A DNA stretch of 64,000 nucleotides from Phycobacter sedimenti (GTDB lineage Bacteria; Pseudomonadota; Alphaproteobacteria; Rhodobacterales; Rhodobacteraceae): assembly GCF_038148855.1 (NCBI RefSeq), contig NZ_JBBVGR010000007.1, positions 62,001 through 126,000 of the forward strand. Direction: 5' to 3'. This document shows, piece by piece, positions 9,568 through 18,181 of the stretch. How positions within the stretch are numbered: the stretch's first letter is position 1; each line of letters begins with the position of its first letter. A model generated the notes under the pieces. The model had not been told where the DNA came from. It saw only the letters and a program-made list of their open reading frames with translations, and ran no database searches. The translations under genes were made by a program, and so were the position numbers.

Positions 9568-10257
9568 TCAAACCCCCAGATACTGATCCGTCAGATCCGG
9601 TGTCAGCGCATCCATTCTGCCGGTCCAGACACTTTGCCCCCGGTTCAGGATCACCGCGTGGTCGGCGATCTGGGCGAGTTCCTTCAGCGTCTTGTCCACC
9701 ACCAGGATCGACAGGCCAGCCTCCCGCTTCAGCTGCGCAATCGCCGCCCAGATTTCCTGCCGCACCACGGGGGCCAGGCCTTCGGTCGCCTCATCCAGGA
9801 TCAGCAGGCGCGGGTTGGTCATCAGGGCGCGGCCAATGGCCAGCATCTGCTGCTCTCCGCCCGAGAGGGAACTGGCGGTCTGATCGCGCCGTTCCTTCAG
9901 GCGTGGAAACAGCCCGGCGACACGGTCGAAATCCCACGGGCCCGGCCGCGCGGCGGCGGTGAGGTTTTCCTCCACCGTCAAAGGGCCGAAACAGCGCCGA
10001 CCCTCGGGCACCAGCCCGATGCCCAGCCGCGCAATCTTGTGCGAGGGCAGCTGCCGCAGGTCGTGGCCGTCAAAGCGCAGCTCTCCGGCAAAGGGCTGCA
10101 CCATGCCGCAGATCGATTTGATCGTGGTGGTCTTGCCCATGCCGTTGCGGCCCATCAGGGCGACGACCTCGCCCTCTGCCAGATCCAGCGAGACGCCGAA
10201 CAGCGCCTGCGAGGGGCCATAGGAGGCTTCGATATTCTTCAGAGACAGCAGGCTCAT
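9568..10257 (-). CDS. livF: Branched-chain-type ABC importer ATP-binding protein LivF
   Basis: 229 residues, the usual LivF length. Walker A is GRNGMGKTT, the signature is LSGGEQQ, Walker B is LLILDEATEG and the switch histidine seems replaced in LSILVVDKTL. It powers uptake with LivG through the LivHM pore. The start ATG overlaps the livG stop (ATGA). It is the last gene of livHMGF. The VDK in place of the usual VEQ after Walker B is common in LivF proteins of this order, so I do not read it as a defect. The transported compound is best inferred from the adjoining EutA/EutD/DpaL-like genes. Confidence 0.93.
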   Translation of the reverse strand: MSLLSLKNIEASYGPSQALFGVSLDLAEGEVVALMGRNGMGKTTTIKSICGMVQPFAGELRFDGHDLRQLPSHKIARLGIGLVPEGRRCFGPLTVEENLTAAARPGPWDFDRVAGLFPRLKERRDQTASSLSGGEQQMLAIGRALMTNPRLLILDEATEGLAPVVRQEIWAAIAQLKREAGLSILVVDKTLKELAQIADHAVILNRGQSVWTGRMDALTPDLTDQYLGV

Positions 10258-11015
10258 GCGGCGGCGTCCTCTCCCAAGTAAGCGCGGCGCACCTCTGCGT
10301 TTGCGCGGATCTCATCCGCCGTGCCGGTGGCGATCACCGCGCCGTAGACCAGGACGCTGATCCGGTCGGCAAGGGCAAAAACCGCGTCCATGTCGTGTTC
10401 CACCAAGAGGATCGGCGCCTCGTGGCGCAGTTCATCAAGGAAACCCGTCAAGGCCTTGGACCCGCTTGCCCCCAGCCCCGCCATCGGTTCATCCATCAGG
10501 AAAAGTTTCGGCTGCAGCGTCAGCGCCACGGCGACCTCCAACTGGCGGCGCTGCCCGTGTGACAGATCCGCGGTGCGCCGCTGCGCCTCGTCCTGTAGGC
10601 CAACGCGTTCCAGCGCGCGGCGGGCAGGATCAAGCAGGCGCTGATCCTTCATCACATTGCGGAAGAAGGAAAACGCCCTCCCCCGCGCGCCCAGCACGCC
10701 AAGGACCACATTCTGCAGCACCGTGAACTCCATCGCCAGCGACGAGATCTGGAAGGTCCGCCCCAGCCCCAGCCGCGCGCGGGCCACCGTATCCAGATCG
10801 GTCACATCGCGGCCCAGAACCTCGATCCGGCCAGTGTCGGGCCTCAGGCTGCCCGAGATCTGTTTGATCAGGGTGGATTTGCCCGCGCCATTGGGACCGA
10901 TCAGGGCGTGGATTTCACCGGGCCGCAGATCAAGGCTCACGTTGTCGCTGGCCTTGAGGGCGCCGAAGCTTTTGCTGATGCCCTCGACTTTCAGAACGGG
11001 GGTCGCGTCAGTCAT
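10254..11015 (-). CDS. livG: Branched-chain-type ABC importer ATP-binding protein LivG
   Basis: 253 residues from the ATG at 11015 (MTDATPVLKVEG); a TTG 21 bases upstream (11036) is in frame but lies inside livM. It has Walker A GPNGAGKST, signature LSHGQRRQLE, Walker B LFLMDEPMAGL and the H-loop LLVEHDMD, all intact. The C-terminal end (GTADEIRANAEVRRAYLGE) is the typical LivG tail. The gene overlaps livM by eight bases and livF by four, so the four genes are surely one transcript. Confidence 0.93.
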   Translation of the reverse strand: MTDATPVLKVEGISKSFGALKASDNVSLDLRPGEIHALIGPNGAGKSTLIKQISGSLRPDTGRIEVLGRDVTDLDTVARARLGLGRTFQISSLAMEFTVLQNVVLGVLGARGRAFSFFRNVMKDQRLLDPARRALERVGLQDEAQRRTADLSHGQRRQLEVAVALTLQPKLFLMDEPMAGLGASGSKALTGFLDELRHEAPILLVEHDMDAVFALADRISVLVYGAVIATGTADEIRANAEVRRAYLGEDAAA

Positions 11016-11994
11016 GGGCCACCTCCCGTCCGGCAACGGCTCCGATCAACCCGCCGCGTGCGAAAAGCACCATCAATAGCAACAAGAGACCAAGGAAGAT
11101 CTGCCAGTATTCACTGAAACCGCCCAGGATATGTTCGAGCAGGATAAAGACAGCCGCGCCCACGACAGGGCCAAACAGCCGCCCTACCCCGCCGATGATG
11201 ACAAAGACCATGATCTCCCCGCTGGTGTGCCAGCTGAGCATGGTCGGGCTTACGAACCGGTTGAGATCGGCATAAAGCGCGCCCGCAAGACCGGTGATCG
11301 CGCCCGAGATGACAAAGGCCACCAGCCGCAGATGAAAGGGCGTGAGGCCCACGGTCATCACGCGTTCCTCGGTCTGCCGGGCGGCCGCCAAGGCAAGGCC
11401 AAAAGGTGAGCGTGCAAGACGCGCAGAGAAGACCAACACCACGCACAAGATCACATAGGCAATCAGGAAGAACTGGATCGGGTCCAGCGTATTGAGGCCG
11501 GGGAATTCGTTTCGCACCCAGATCGACTGACCGTCCTCACCTCCATAGGCGGACCAGCTGATTGCGAAGTAGTAAAGCATCTGCCCGAAGGCGAGCGTAA
11601 TCATGATGAAATAGACACCCGAAGTGCGTAAGGACAGCGCCCCGATCAACAGCGCCGCGAGGGCACTTGTGACGATGGCGACCAGCCAGATGATGGGCAT
11701 CTGATTGGTGCCTTCGATCAGGAAAGGCACCTCCATGATCGGGTCATAGTTCTGCGCATGCGCGGCAAGGATCCCCATGGCATAGCCGCCGATCCCAAAA
11801 AAGGCCGCGTGCCCAAGGCTCACCAGCCCGCCGATGCCCAGCGCGATGTTCAGGCCGACGCCTGCCAGCGCCAGGATCGCGACCTTTGTGGCAAGCGTAA
11901 TGATAAAGATCTCGTCCATCGCCAGCGCCAGCAGGGGCACCGCCAAAAGGGTCGCGGCCAGCGCAATGTTCAGTGTTGTTTCGCGGGTCGGCAT
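11008..11994 (-). CDS. livM: Branched-chain-type ABC importer permease LivM
   Basis: 328 residues with about nine hydrophobic segments. It shows the LivM hallmark LGIGGLVSLGHAAFFGIGGY and, near the C terminus, GGVGRLFGPVVGAA, the loop that contacts the ATPases. It pairs with LivH to form the inner-membrane pore. ATG at 11994 overlaps the livH stop by one base (TGATG). No anomalies are seen. Confidence 0.92.
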   Translation of the reverse strand: MPTRETTLNIALAATLLAVPLLALAMDEIFIITLATKVAILALAGVGLNIALGIGGLVSLGHAAFFGIGGYAMGILAAHAQNYDPIMEVPFLIEGTNQMPIIWLVAIVTSALAALLIGALSLRTSGVYFIMITLAFGQMLYYFAISWSAYGGEDGQSIWVRNEFPGLNTLDPIQFFLIAYVILCVVLVFSARLARSPFGLALAAARQTEERVMTVGLTPFHLRLVAFVISGAITGLAGALYADLNRFVSPTMLSWHTSGEIMVFVIIGGVGRLFGPVVGAAVFILLEHILGGFSEYWQIFLGLLLLLMVLFARGGLIGAVAGREVAHD

Positions 11995-12914
11995 CAGGCG
12001 CTCCCCCCATATAGGCCCGACGGGCGCACGAGCAGAACAAGCGCCATCAGGATGTAGATCAGCATAGAGGCGAGCGAGGCGCCCACGGAGGTTGCGCTGG
12101 CAGGCTCAAGGAACAGACCAAAGAACTGCGGCAGAAACACCTTGCCCAGCGTGTCGGTCAGCCCCACCAGCACCGCACCCACCAGCGCGCCCTTGATAGA
12201 TCCGATGCCGCCGATCACGATCACCACGAAGGCAAGGATCAGCACCGGCTCGCCCATGCCGACCTGCACGGACTGGATCGCGCCGACCAAGGCTCCAGCA
12301 AGGCCCGCCAGCGCCGCGCCCAGGGCAAAGACCAGCGTATAAAGCCTGGAAATGTCCACCCCCAGTGCCGCGATCATCTCGCGGTCAGCTTCCCCTGCGC
12401 GGATCTGGATCCCGATGCGGGTGCGCGCGATCAGCCAGAACAGCGCCGCCGCCACCACAAGGCCAATGGCGATGATCGTCAGCCGATAAAGCGGATATTC
12501 TATCCCGCCGGGCAGTGTCACCGGGCCAGAGAGGTAATCGGGCACATCCAGAAACAGCGGAAAGGAGCCAAAGATCCAGCGCGTCCCTTCGGAAAAGATC
12601 AGGATCAGCGCAAATGTCGCCAGCACCTGATCGAGGTGATCGCGGTCATAGAGCCGCCGGATCACGGCAACCTCGACAATAGCGCCCGCCGCTGCGGCCG
12701 CCGCAAGGCTCGCCACCAGCGCCAGCAAGAAAGACCCGGTCAGCCCCGCCACGGCGGCGGCGGCAAAGGCACCGACCATATAAAGCGCGCCATGGGCGAG
12801 GTTGATCAGCCCCATCACGCCGAAGACCAGCGTCAGGCCCGCAGCCATGAGGAACAGCATGACCCCGAACTGCAACCCGTTCAGGACCTGCTCAAGAATG
12901 AGAAGTATGGACAT
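11994..12914 (-). CDS. livH: Branched-chain-type ABC importer permease LivH
   Basis: 306 residues, about eight membrane segments. The N-terminal VLNGLQFGVMLFLMAAGLTLVFG and LINLAHG are typical of LivH, as is the ATPase-coupling loop GGIGSIKGALVGA. The start ATG at 12914 has GGCGGAA upstream. A 61-base gap with a perfect hairpin separates it from the binding-protein gene, consistent with lower expression of the membrane genes than of the binding protein. Confidence 0.92.
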   Translation of the reverse strand: MSILLILEQVLNGLQFGVMLFLMAAGLTLVFGVMGLINLAHGALYMVGAFAAAAVAGLTGSFLLALVASLAAAAAAGAIVEVAVIRRLYDRDHLDQVLATFALILIFSEGTRWIFGSFPLFLDVPDYLSGPVTLPGGIEYPLYRLTIIAIGLVVAAALFWLIARTRIGIQIRAGEADREMIAALGVDISRLYTLVFALGAALAGLAGALVGAIQSVQVGMGEPVLILAFVVIVIGGIGSIKGALVGAVLVGLTDTLGKVFLPQFFGLFLEPASATSVGASLASMLIYILMALVLLVRPSGLYGGSA

Positions 12915-12934
12915 GGGAATGTTCCGCCACTGCA

Positions 12935-12957
12935 GGGGCGCCTTTCGTCAGCGCCCC
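12935..12957 (-). other. Hairpin between the binding-protein gene and livH
   Basis: A perfect inverted repeat GGGGCGC-N9-GCGCCCC in the 61-base spacer. On the minus strand it is followed by CTGCAG rather than a T-run, so it is more likely a 3' end stabiliser or RNase block that keeps binding-protein mRNA in excess than a full terminator. Confidence 0.55.
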
Positions 12958-12975
12958 CGCGAGATTGGAGGTCTC

Positions 12976-14112
12976 TTACATCTTGCACTCGGCCGCGTAG
13001 GCGTCGCCGCGCATCTCAAGGCCGGTGGCGATGATCTTGTTGGTGAAGACCTCGCCTTCCTTGATCACTTCGCGCACATAGATGTTCTGGATCGGGTGAT
13101 GGTTGGGGCCGAACTTGAACTCACCCCGCACCGAGGCAAAGTCCGCCGCTTCCAGTGCCGCGCGGAAGGCGTCCTTGTCGGACACATCGGCCTTGTCGAG
13201 CGCGCTCAGGATCAAGTTGGCGGTGTCATAGCCCTGGCTTGCATAAAGCGAGGGCAGACGACCATAGGCCTCCTGGAAGCCTGCCACGAACTCGGCGTTG
13301 GCCGCGTTGTCCAGATCCTTGTTCCACTGCGAGGTGTTCTTTACGCCCAGCGCCGCTTCCCCCACGGCCTGCAGGATGCCCTGATCAAAGCTGAAGGCCG
13401 GCCCCACGACGGGCAGGTCCACGCCGCTGTCGGCATATTGCTTGAGGAAAGAAATCCCCATGCCGCCCGGCAGGAAGAAGAACACTGAATCCGCACCCGA
13501 GGCCCGGATCTGGGCGATCTCGGCGGCATAGTCGGTCTGACCCAGCTTGGTGTAGATCTCACCGGCCAGATCGCCCTCATACATACGCTTGTAGCCGGTC
13601 AGCGCGTCCTTGCCCGCCGGATAGTTGGGCGCGAGGATGAAGGTATTCTTGAAGCCTTCGGCGCTGGCATAGGCGCCAGCCGCCTCGTGCAGGTTGTCAT
13701 TCTGCCAGGCCACGTTGAAGTAATTCTCGTGGCAGCGCTTGCCCGCAAGGGCCGAGGGGCCGGCGTTGGGCGACAGGTAGAACACACCCTGCGCGGTGGC
13801 TGCAGGCACCACGGCCATGGCCAGGTTCGACCAGATGATGCCGGTCATGATATCGACCTTTTCGGACTGGATCATCTGATCGGCCAGCTGCACCGCGGTC
13901 TCCGGTTTGCGCTGATCGTCCTCGATCACCACTTCGATGTCGTCGCGACCCGCCTTCTCGATGGCGAGCATGAACCCGTCGCGCACATCGACGCCAAGGC
14001 CCGCGCCGCCGCCCGACAGGGTGGTGATCATGCCGATCTTGGTGCCCGCCTGCGCCGCCATGGCGAGGGCTGATACGGCTGTTGCCAGCGCCAGAGTTTT
14101 GATTGCTTTCAT
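12976..14112 (-). CDS. Periplasmic substrate-binding protein of the liv-type importer
   Basis: 378 residues of the Peripla_BP_6 (Leu/Ile/Val-binding) family. A clear signal peptide ends at MAAQA-GT (residue 22). Family features are MITTLSGGGAGLGVDVRDGF at the start of the mature protein, VVIEDDQRKPETAVQLADQM, and a cysteine pair around the hinge (AGKRCHENYF and the terminal AECKM) that could form a disulfide. It captures the solute and delivers it to LivHM. The ATG at 14112 follows a GGGAGA stretch. Because catabolic genes for an ectoine-like or diamino-acid compound lie immediately upstream in the same direction, the ligand may be such a compound rather than leucine; this is inference. Confidence 0.9.
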   Translation of the reverse strand: MKAIKTLALATAVSALAMAAQAGTKIGMITTLSGGGAGLGVDVRDGFMLAIEKAGRDDIEVVIEDDQRKPETAVQLADQMIQSEKVDIMTGIIWSNLAMAVVPAATAQGVFYLSPNAGPSALAGKRCHENYFNVAWQNDNLHEAAGAYASAEGFKNTFILAPNYPAGKDALTGYKRMYEGDLAGEIYTKLGQTDYAAEIAQIRASGADSVFFFLPGGMGISFLKQYADSGVDLPVVGPAFSFDQGILQAVGEAALGVKNTSQWNKDLDNAANAEFVAGFQEAYGRLPSLYASQGYDTANLILSALDKADVSDKDAFRAALEAADFASVRGEFKFGPNHHPIQNIYVREVIKEGEVFTNKIIATGLEMRGDAYAAECKM

Positions 14113-14441
14113 TTCCCAAAGTCTCCCTATTGCAGTTATTGGACCGGATCCGCGTTTGCCGCGGTTATCTTCGCATCACCACTATTTCCGCTATGAGCGG
14201 GTGGCGCCAGTCCTTCGTGGCCTCTTCCCTTCTGATGGGGGCACCTTTTTCCTCTTGTCGGGTTTTGGCGCATGTAAGGCTCTGGTTCGCCAGCGCTCCC
14301 TCAAACTGTCGCTGCCTTATGCGGGCAGATCCGGCCTTTGCGAGGGCTGACAGGAAAACTCTAGGCAGCTTCGCCCAGTTATTTCAAGATTAAAATATTA
14401 AACCCTAAAATATAATTCACAGTGCCAAAGTGAAACGCTGC
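14113..14441. other. Intergenic region upstream of the binding-protein gene
   Basis: 329 bases without a credible gene. The stretch 14380-14420 is AT-rich (ATTAAAATATTAAACCCT-type sequence) and unlike the rest of the window, so it probably carries the promoter for the binding-protein/liv operon; reading minus, TTGAAA then TAGAGT 18 bases on is a candidate. I see no terminator with a T-run after the racemase-family gene, so read-through from the catabolic genes is possible. Confidence 0.4.
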
Positions 14442-15191
14442 TCACGCAGGCAATCGCTCAAACAGACGCCCTGGTCCGCTACAAACCTCAGAAATCCCTG
14501 CGAGATGTGCCATGTGCCAGGCCAGAACCTGATTGCTGCTCAGGACCGGCTTGCCAAGCTCGGCTTCCAGATCCGCGATAATATCCAGCGTGCGCAGGTT
14601 GGTGCAGGACAGGAAAACGGCCTCCGCCTGCTGCCCCACCGCCAGGGCCGCTGCACGAATCGAGGCGGGGTCAATTCGCGCCACCCGCGCCTCCACCTCT
14701 TCGCCAAAGGAGACCGTCGCGCGCACCTCATGCCCGCGCGCCTCAAACGCCTGCCTGACCGGAGCACTAACGCTCTCAACATAGGGCGACACGATCGCCA
14801 GCGACCGGGCACCCAAGCTCTCCAGCGCCGCCAGAGCCGCACTCAGAGGATCGGTGACACGGGCAGAGGCGGCGCCCTGGCGCACCAGCTCCGCCACGCG
14901 GTCCGCACCGATCAGGGTGGTGCCCGAGGTGCAGCCATAGCCGATCACATCAAAGCGCGCCGCCGGGGGCAGCAGCGCGGCGGCGGCGGGCAGTGTGCGC
15001 TCCATCGTGGCGATGGTATCGGGCGTCAGCTCGTCCCCGCTGGGGATGCGGGTCACGTATTGCGCCACATCGCCGCCCGGCAACAGGCGGCGCATGTCCT
15101 GTTCCAGCGTTTCATCCACCTGCAGGACGATCATCCCCAGCGTGGCGCGGCTGCCGATCGGACCTGTCAGATCGTATGGAAAATGCTGCAT
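14442..15191 (-). CDS. EutA-like Asp/Glu racemase / maleate isomerase family protein
   Basis: 249 residues from ATG 15191, which has GGAG nine bases upstream inside the end of the previous gene. It carries the two catalytic cysteines of this fold, C87 in GYGCTSG and C196 in FLSCTNLR, and strongly resembles EutA of ectoine-utilisation clusters and maleate cis-trans isomerases. The reaction would be a two-base racemisation or isomerisation of an amino or dicarboxylic acid. It is last in a tight three-gene run with the M24 hydrolase and the PLP lyase (4-base gap and 8-base overlap). EutC and EutE, normally neighbours in ectoine loci, are absent, so the substrate is uncertain. Confidence 0.82.
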   Translation of the reverse strand: MQHFPYDLTGPIGSRATLGMIVLQVDETLEQDMRRLLPGGDVAQYVTRIPSGDELTPDTIATMERTLPAAAALLPPAARFDVIGYGCTSGTTLIGADRVAELVRQGAASARVTDPLSAALAALESLGARSLAIVSPYVESVSAPVRQAFEARGHEVRATVSFGEEVEARVARIDPASIRAAALAVGQQAEAVFLSCTNLRTLDIIADLEAELGKPVLSSNQVLAWHMAHLAGISEVCSGPGRLFERLPA

Positions 15192-15195
15192 AGGA

Positions 15196-16371
15196 TCACT
15201 CCAGAACCGGCAGGTTGGCCGGAGCGCGGGTTGACAGCAGTTCCGGGCCGCCCTCGCGCAATACGATGTTTTCCTCATGGACCAGGATGCGCCCCGGTGC
15301 GATCTGCGCCCCCGGCTCCAGCGTCAGGACCATGCCCGCCCGCAGGACCGTCTGATCCTTTGGCGTGAAGGAGGGCCATTCGGTCAGGGTCACCCCCAGC
15401 CCATGCCCCAGCCGCCCGCCACCTGGCGTGGCGCCTTGGGCGCGCAGGCCGTCGCTCAGGATCCGGTGTACATCCGCTGCCGCCATACCGGGGCGCAGGG
15501 TCTTTAATGCCAAATCCGTCGCCGCATAGAGGGCGTCATGGGCACGCGCGGTCTCTGGTGCGACCTCACCAATGGCGAAATTCCGGTCAAAATCGCAGAA
15601 ATACCCGTCCAGCACCGCACCGGTGTCCAACATCAGCACATCGCCCCGTGCCAGCGGTTGCGCCGTCGCCGGTGAGATCACATCCCCATATCCGCCCTGC
15701 CCGGCGCCGCCCGCCGTATAGCTGACCCAATCAGCGCCTTCCTCCAGCAGAACACGCTGGAAATCGCGAAACACCGTATCAAGCGGCCGCCCCGCACCTG
15801 CAAATTCCGGCACGCGGGCAAAGGTGCGATCCGCCACCGCGCAGGCCGCGCGGATCTTTGCGACCTCGGCCTCGGATTTCACCTCCCTTACCCGCTGCAC
15901 GACTTCTGTGGCATCCGCCATCCGGCGCGGCGCCAGACGTGCCGTCAGCGCCATGTAGTCTCCCAGAGCCATGCGCAGCTGCGTTTCCAGCCCCATCGGC
16001 GTGCCGACCACCCCCTGCTCTGGCACCAGGTCACAAAGGGTTGCTGCAAGCAGGTTGACCCCATCGTCCTCGGGATCGGGCGCATCCCAGGTCCGGATCT
16101 CCGTAACCCAGGTTTGTCCCATCAACTCGGCCCCGATCGACGGGATGACCGCAACCGGATCGCCTTTGTTTGGCACCACAACAAACCAGGGGCGAGCGGG
16201 GCTTTCCCAGAACCGCGTGAGAAACCCCGTCACATAAAAGATGTCCGCCGCCGTGGTCAGCAACAGCGCGTCCATACCCGACGCGGCCATACCTGCCTGC
16301 AGCGCATCCCGGCGGCGCAGGAATTCCGGGCGCGCAAAGCCACGCGCCGGATCCGGGCCACGGTCAGCCAT
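15196..16371 (-). CDS. M24-family metallohydrolase, EutD/DoeA-like
   Basis: 391 residues: a creatinase/prolidase N-terminal domain (about 20-150) and an M24 pita-bread domain (about 165-385). All five metal ligands are visible: D in MLDTG, D in FCDFDR, H in LGHGLGV, E in LTLEPG and E in HEENIVL. In length and order it fits ectoine hydrolase DoeA/EutD, which opens the ectoine ring to N-acetyl-diaminobutyrate, but Xaa-Pro peptidases share these features. Its start overlaps the PLP lyase by eight bases. Neighbouring EutA-like and DpaL-like enzymes support a role in catabolism of a cyclic or N-blocked diamino acid rather than peptide turnover. Confidence 0.82.
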   Translation of the reverse strand: MADRGPDPARGFARPEFLRRRDALQAGMAASGMDALLLTTAADIFYVTGFLTRFWESPARPWFVVVPNKGDPVAVIPSIGAELMGQTWVTEIRTWDAPDPEDDGVNLLAATLCDLVPEQGVVGTPMGLETQLRMALGDYMALTARLAPRRMADATEVVQRVREVKSEAEVAKIRAACAVADRTFARVPEFAGAGRPLDTVFRDFQRVLLEEGADWVSYTAGGAGQGGYGDVISPATAQPLARGDVLMLDTGAVLDGYFCDFDRNFAIGEVAPETARAHDALYAATDLALKTLRPGMAAADVHRILSDGLRAQGATPGGGRLGHGLGVTLTEWPSFTPKDQTVLRAGMVLTLEPGAQIAPGRILVHEENIVLREGGPELLSTRAPANLPVLE

Positions 16372-17455
16372 CTTCGGGCCCTTCGCTGAGAATCGTCAAG
16401 ACACGAGCATCGGTGCCCAAACCCGGGATCCGCCCCGCCATGAGCGCGGTCAGCCCCGCCCCGCCTGACGGGGTTGTGGCATAGCCCATTTTCGTGAGGT
16501 TTCTCGCCCCATCGACGCCCTCCTGCTCCGAAATGGTCACGAAAAGATCCGCATCACGGGCAAGCCCGTTCAGCGCCACCAAAGACGGCGTCTTGCAATC
16601 GAGCCGCCCCATACAGGAGGCCGCCCCGCGCGTGTCGACCAATTGCCCGGCGCGGATACTTTCGATGAGCGCGGGCGCCATATCGGGCTCCACCACGACG
16701 ATCTGCGGCGCATCCCCCCAGACGTGGCGTGCATAGGCCGCAACCGCCGCCGCCATGCCGCCAACCCCGGCCTGCAGCACGATATGCGTCGGTGCCTCAT
16801 CCATCTGCACGGCAGCCTCGGCCGCCAGTTGCAGGTACCCTTCCATCACCATGCGGGCAGGTTCAGTGTATCCGGGCCAGGAGCTGTCGGACAGAAGAGT
16901 CCAGCCGTTCTCCCGGGCCTGGGCCTGGGCTGCAGCCATGCTGGCCTCATAGTCGTCACCTGCACGCACCACCTCTGCGCCCTTCTCGCGCAGGCGTTCA
17001 GCAAAGGCCTCTGGCACGGTTTTGGAGAGGAAGATCACCGCCCGCGCCCCGAAATGCCGCGCCCCGGCAGCCACTGACAGACCATGGTTGCCCGCACTCG
17101 CGGTGGCAAAGGTTCGCCCCGCAAGTGCGCTCTCCCAAACAGGCCCTTCCGACCCCAATTCACGAAGGACGGAAGCGGCTTCACGGGCAATGGCATAGGC
17201 CGCACCCAGCGCTTTGAAACTGCCCAGCCCCATTCTGGCGCGCTCGTCCTTGATCCAGAGCTGGCCGACCCCGATCTCCTGCGCCAGATCATCGGCATCG
17301 ATCAGGGGGGTTACCGCGTGACGCGGGCATAGGGTCAGAAGCTTGGCCACGGCAGCAGCGTCGACACTTGGCTGGATCGGCGCAACCACACCCCCAACCG
17401 GCAACGTCTTGCCCCGCCACATGTTTTCAAGAGTGTTGCTCAGTTCCGCGCCCAT
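16364..17455 (-). CDS. PLP-dependent lyase, diaminopropionate ammonia-lyase / EutB-like
   Basis: 363 residues from ATG 17455 (GGGAG 12 bases upstream); longer frames starting near 18064 run through the promoter region and the divergent regulator and are not real. It is fold-type II PLP: the Schiff-base lysine is K81 in GLGSFKALGAAYA, the substrate loop is SAGNHG and the phosphate loop is PSGGAGL. The motif SSWPGYTEPARMVMEGY matches the diaminopropionate ammonia-lyase family better than plain threonine dehydratase. Expected chemistry is alpha,beta-elimination of ammonia from a diamino or hydroxy amino acid. It is the first gene of the catabolic trio, 195 bases from the divergent Lrp-type regulator. 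Confidence 0.82.
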   Translation of the reverse strand: MGAELSNTLENMWRGKTLPVGGVVAPIQPSVDAAAVAKLLTLCPRHAVTPLIDADDLAQEIGVGQLWIKDERARMGLGSFKALGAAYAIAREAASVLRELGSEGPVWESALAGRTFATASAGNHGLSVAAGARHFGARAVIFLSKTVPEAFAERLREKGAEVVRAGDDYEASMAAAQAQARENGWTLLSDSSWPGYTEPARMVMEGYLQLAAEAAVQMDEAPTHIVLQAGVGGMAAAVAAYARHVWGDAPQIVVVEPDMAPALIESIRAGQLVDTRGAASCMGRLDCKTPSLVALNGLARDADLFVTISEQEGVDGARNLTKMGYATTPSGGAGLTALMAGRIPGLGTDARVLTILSEGPEDG

Positions 17456-17650
17456 GCGATTTCCATCTCCCGGTCTGTCCGTCCGATCCTGACCAAACGT
17501 AGCCCGGCAAGCCATCGGTTTGTCGGAAATATCACGCAGGTTGAGGCCGAATTTCCGACAGTTTTCACGAAATACACTTGAAATCGGACCAGCTTCCTGC
17601 TCAACTCGGTCGGATATCAGAAATCCGGCCCCAAGAGCCGCACATCCGCC

Positions 17651-18157
17651 ATGTGCGGAGGAGTTGCGCAACCGCAGCAGAGCAGAACGCATCACGTGGA
17701 TGTATTTGACAAACAGATCCTGAACGCCATTCAAACGAACAACCGCCTGACCGCCGAAGCCCTCTCGAACCAGGTAGGCCTGTCTGCGGATGCCTGCCGC
17801 AAGCGGCTGGCGCGACTGCGGAGCCAGGGTTACGTGGATGCGGACATTGCAGTGCTCAACCCTGAAAAGCTGGGCCGGGGCCTGACCCTGATCGTCGAGG
17901 TCACCCTGCAAAGCGAGCGTCCCAGCGACATCGATCGTTTTCAAAGCCGCATGCGCAACGCCCCCGAGGTCATGCAATGCTACTACGTGACCGGAAACGC
18001 TGATTTCATCGTGATCCTGACTGCCCGCGACATGGCCGATTTCGAGGCTTTCACGCGCGTGCATTTCTTTGACGAAGACACCATATCCCGGTTCCGGACC
18101 TCAGTGGTGATGAACCGGGTCAAAACCGGTTTCTCACTACCGGTCCTTGAGTCCTAA
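17651..18157 (+). CDS. Lrp/AsnC-family transcription regulator
   Basis: 168 residues: N-terminal winged helix-turn-helix (DVFDKQILNAIQTNNRLTAE, then ADACRKRLARLRSQGYV) and a C-terminal RAM ligand-binding domain (TLIVEVTLQSE through FRTSVVMNRVK). Members bind amino acids and often control the divergent catabolic gene. The only ATG is at 17651 but lacks a good ribosome site; a GTG at 17696 would begin exactly at the family's usual first residues (MDVFDKQIL) and is a serious alternative. It sits divergently from the PLP lyase with a 195-base shared promoter region, so it probably senses the amino acid degraded by that cluster. Confidence 0.88.
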   Translation: MCGGVAQPQQSRTHHVDVFDKQILNAIQTNNRLTAEALSNQVGLSADACRKRLARLRSQGYVDADIAVLNPEKLGRGLTLIVEVTLQSERPSDIDRFQSRMRNAPEVMQCYYVTGNADFIVILTARDMADFEAFTRVHFFDEDTISRFRTSVVMNRVKTGFSLPVLES

Positions 18158-18181
18158 ACAGACCAGGGCCCACCCACGGGG

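Noticed and set aside
17456..18064. N-terminal extension of the PLP lyase frame
   Set aside because: It runs through the divergent regulator gene and the promoter region, and the family starts near the ATG at 17455.
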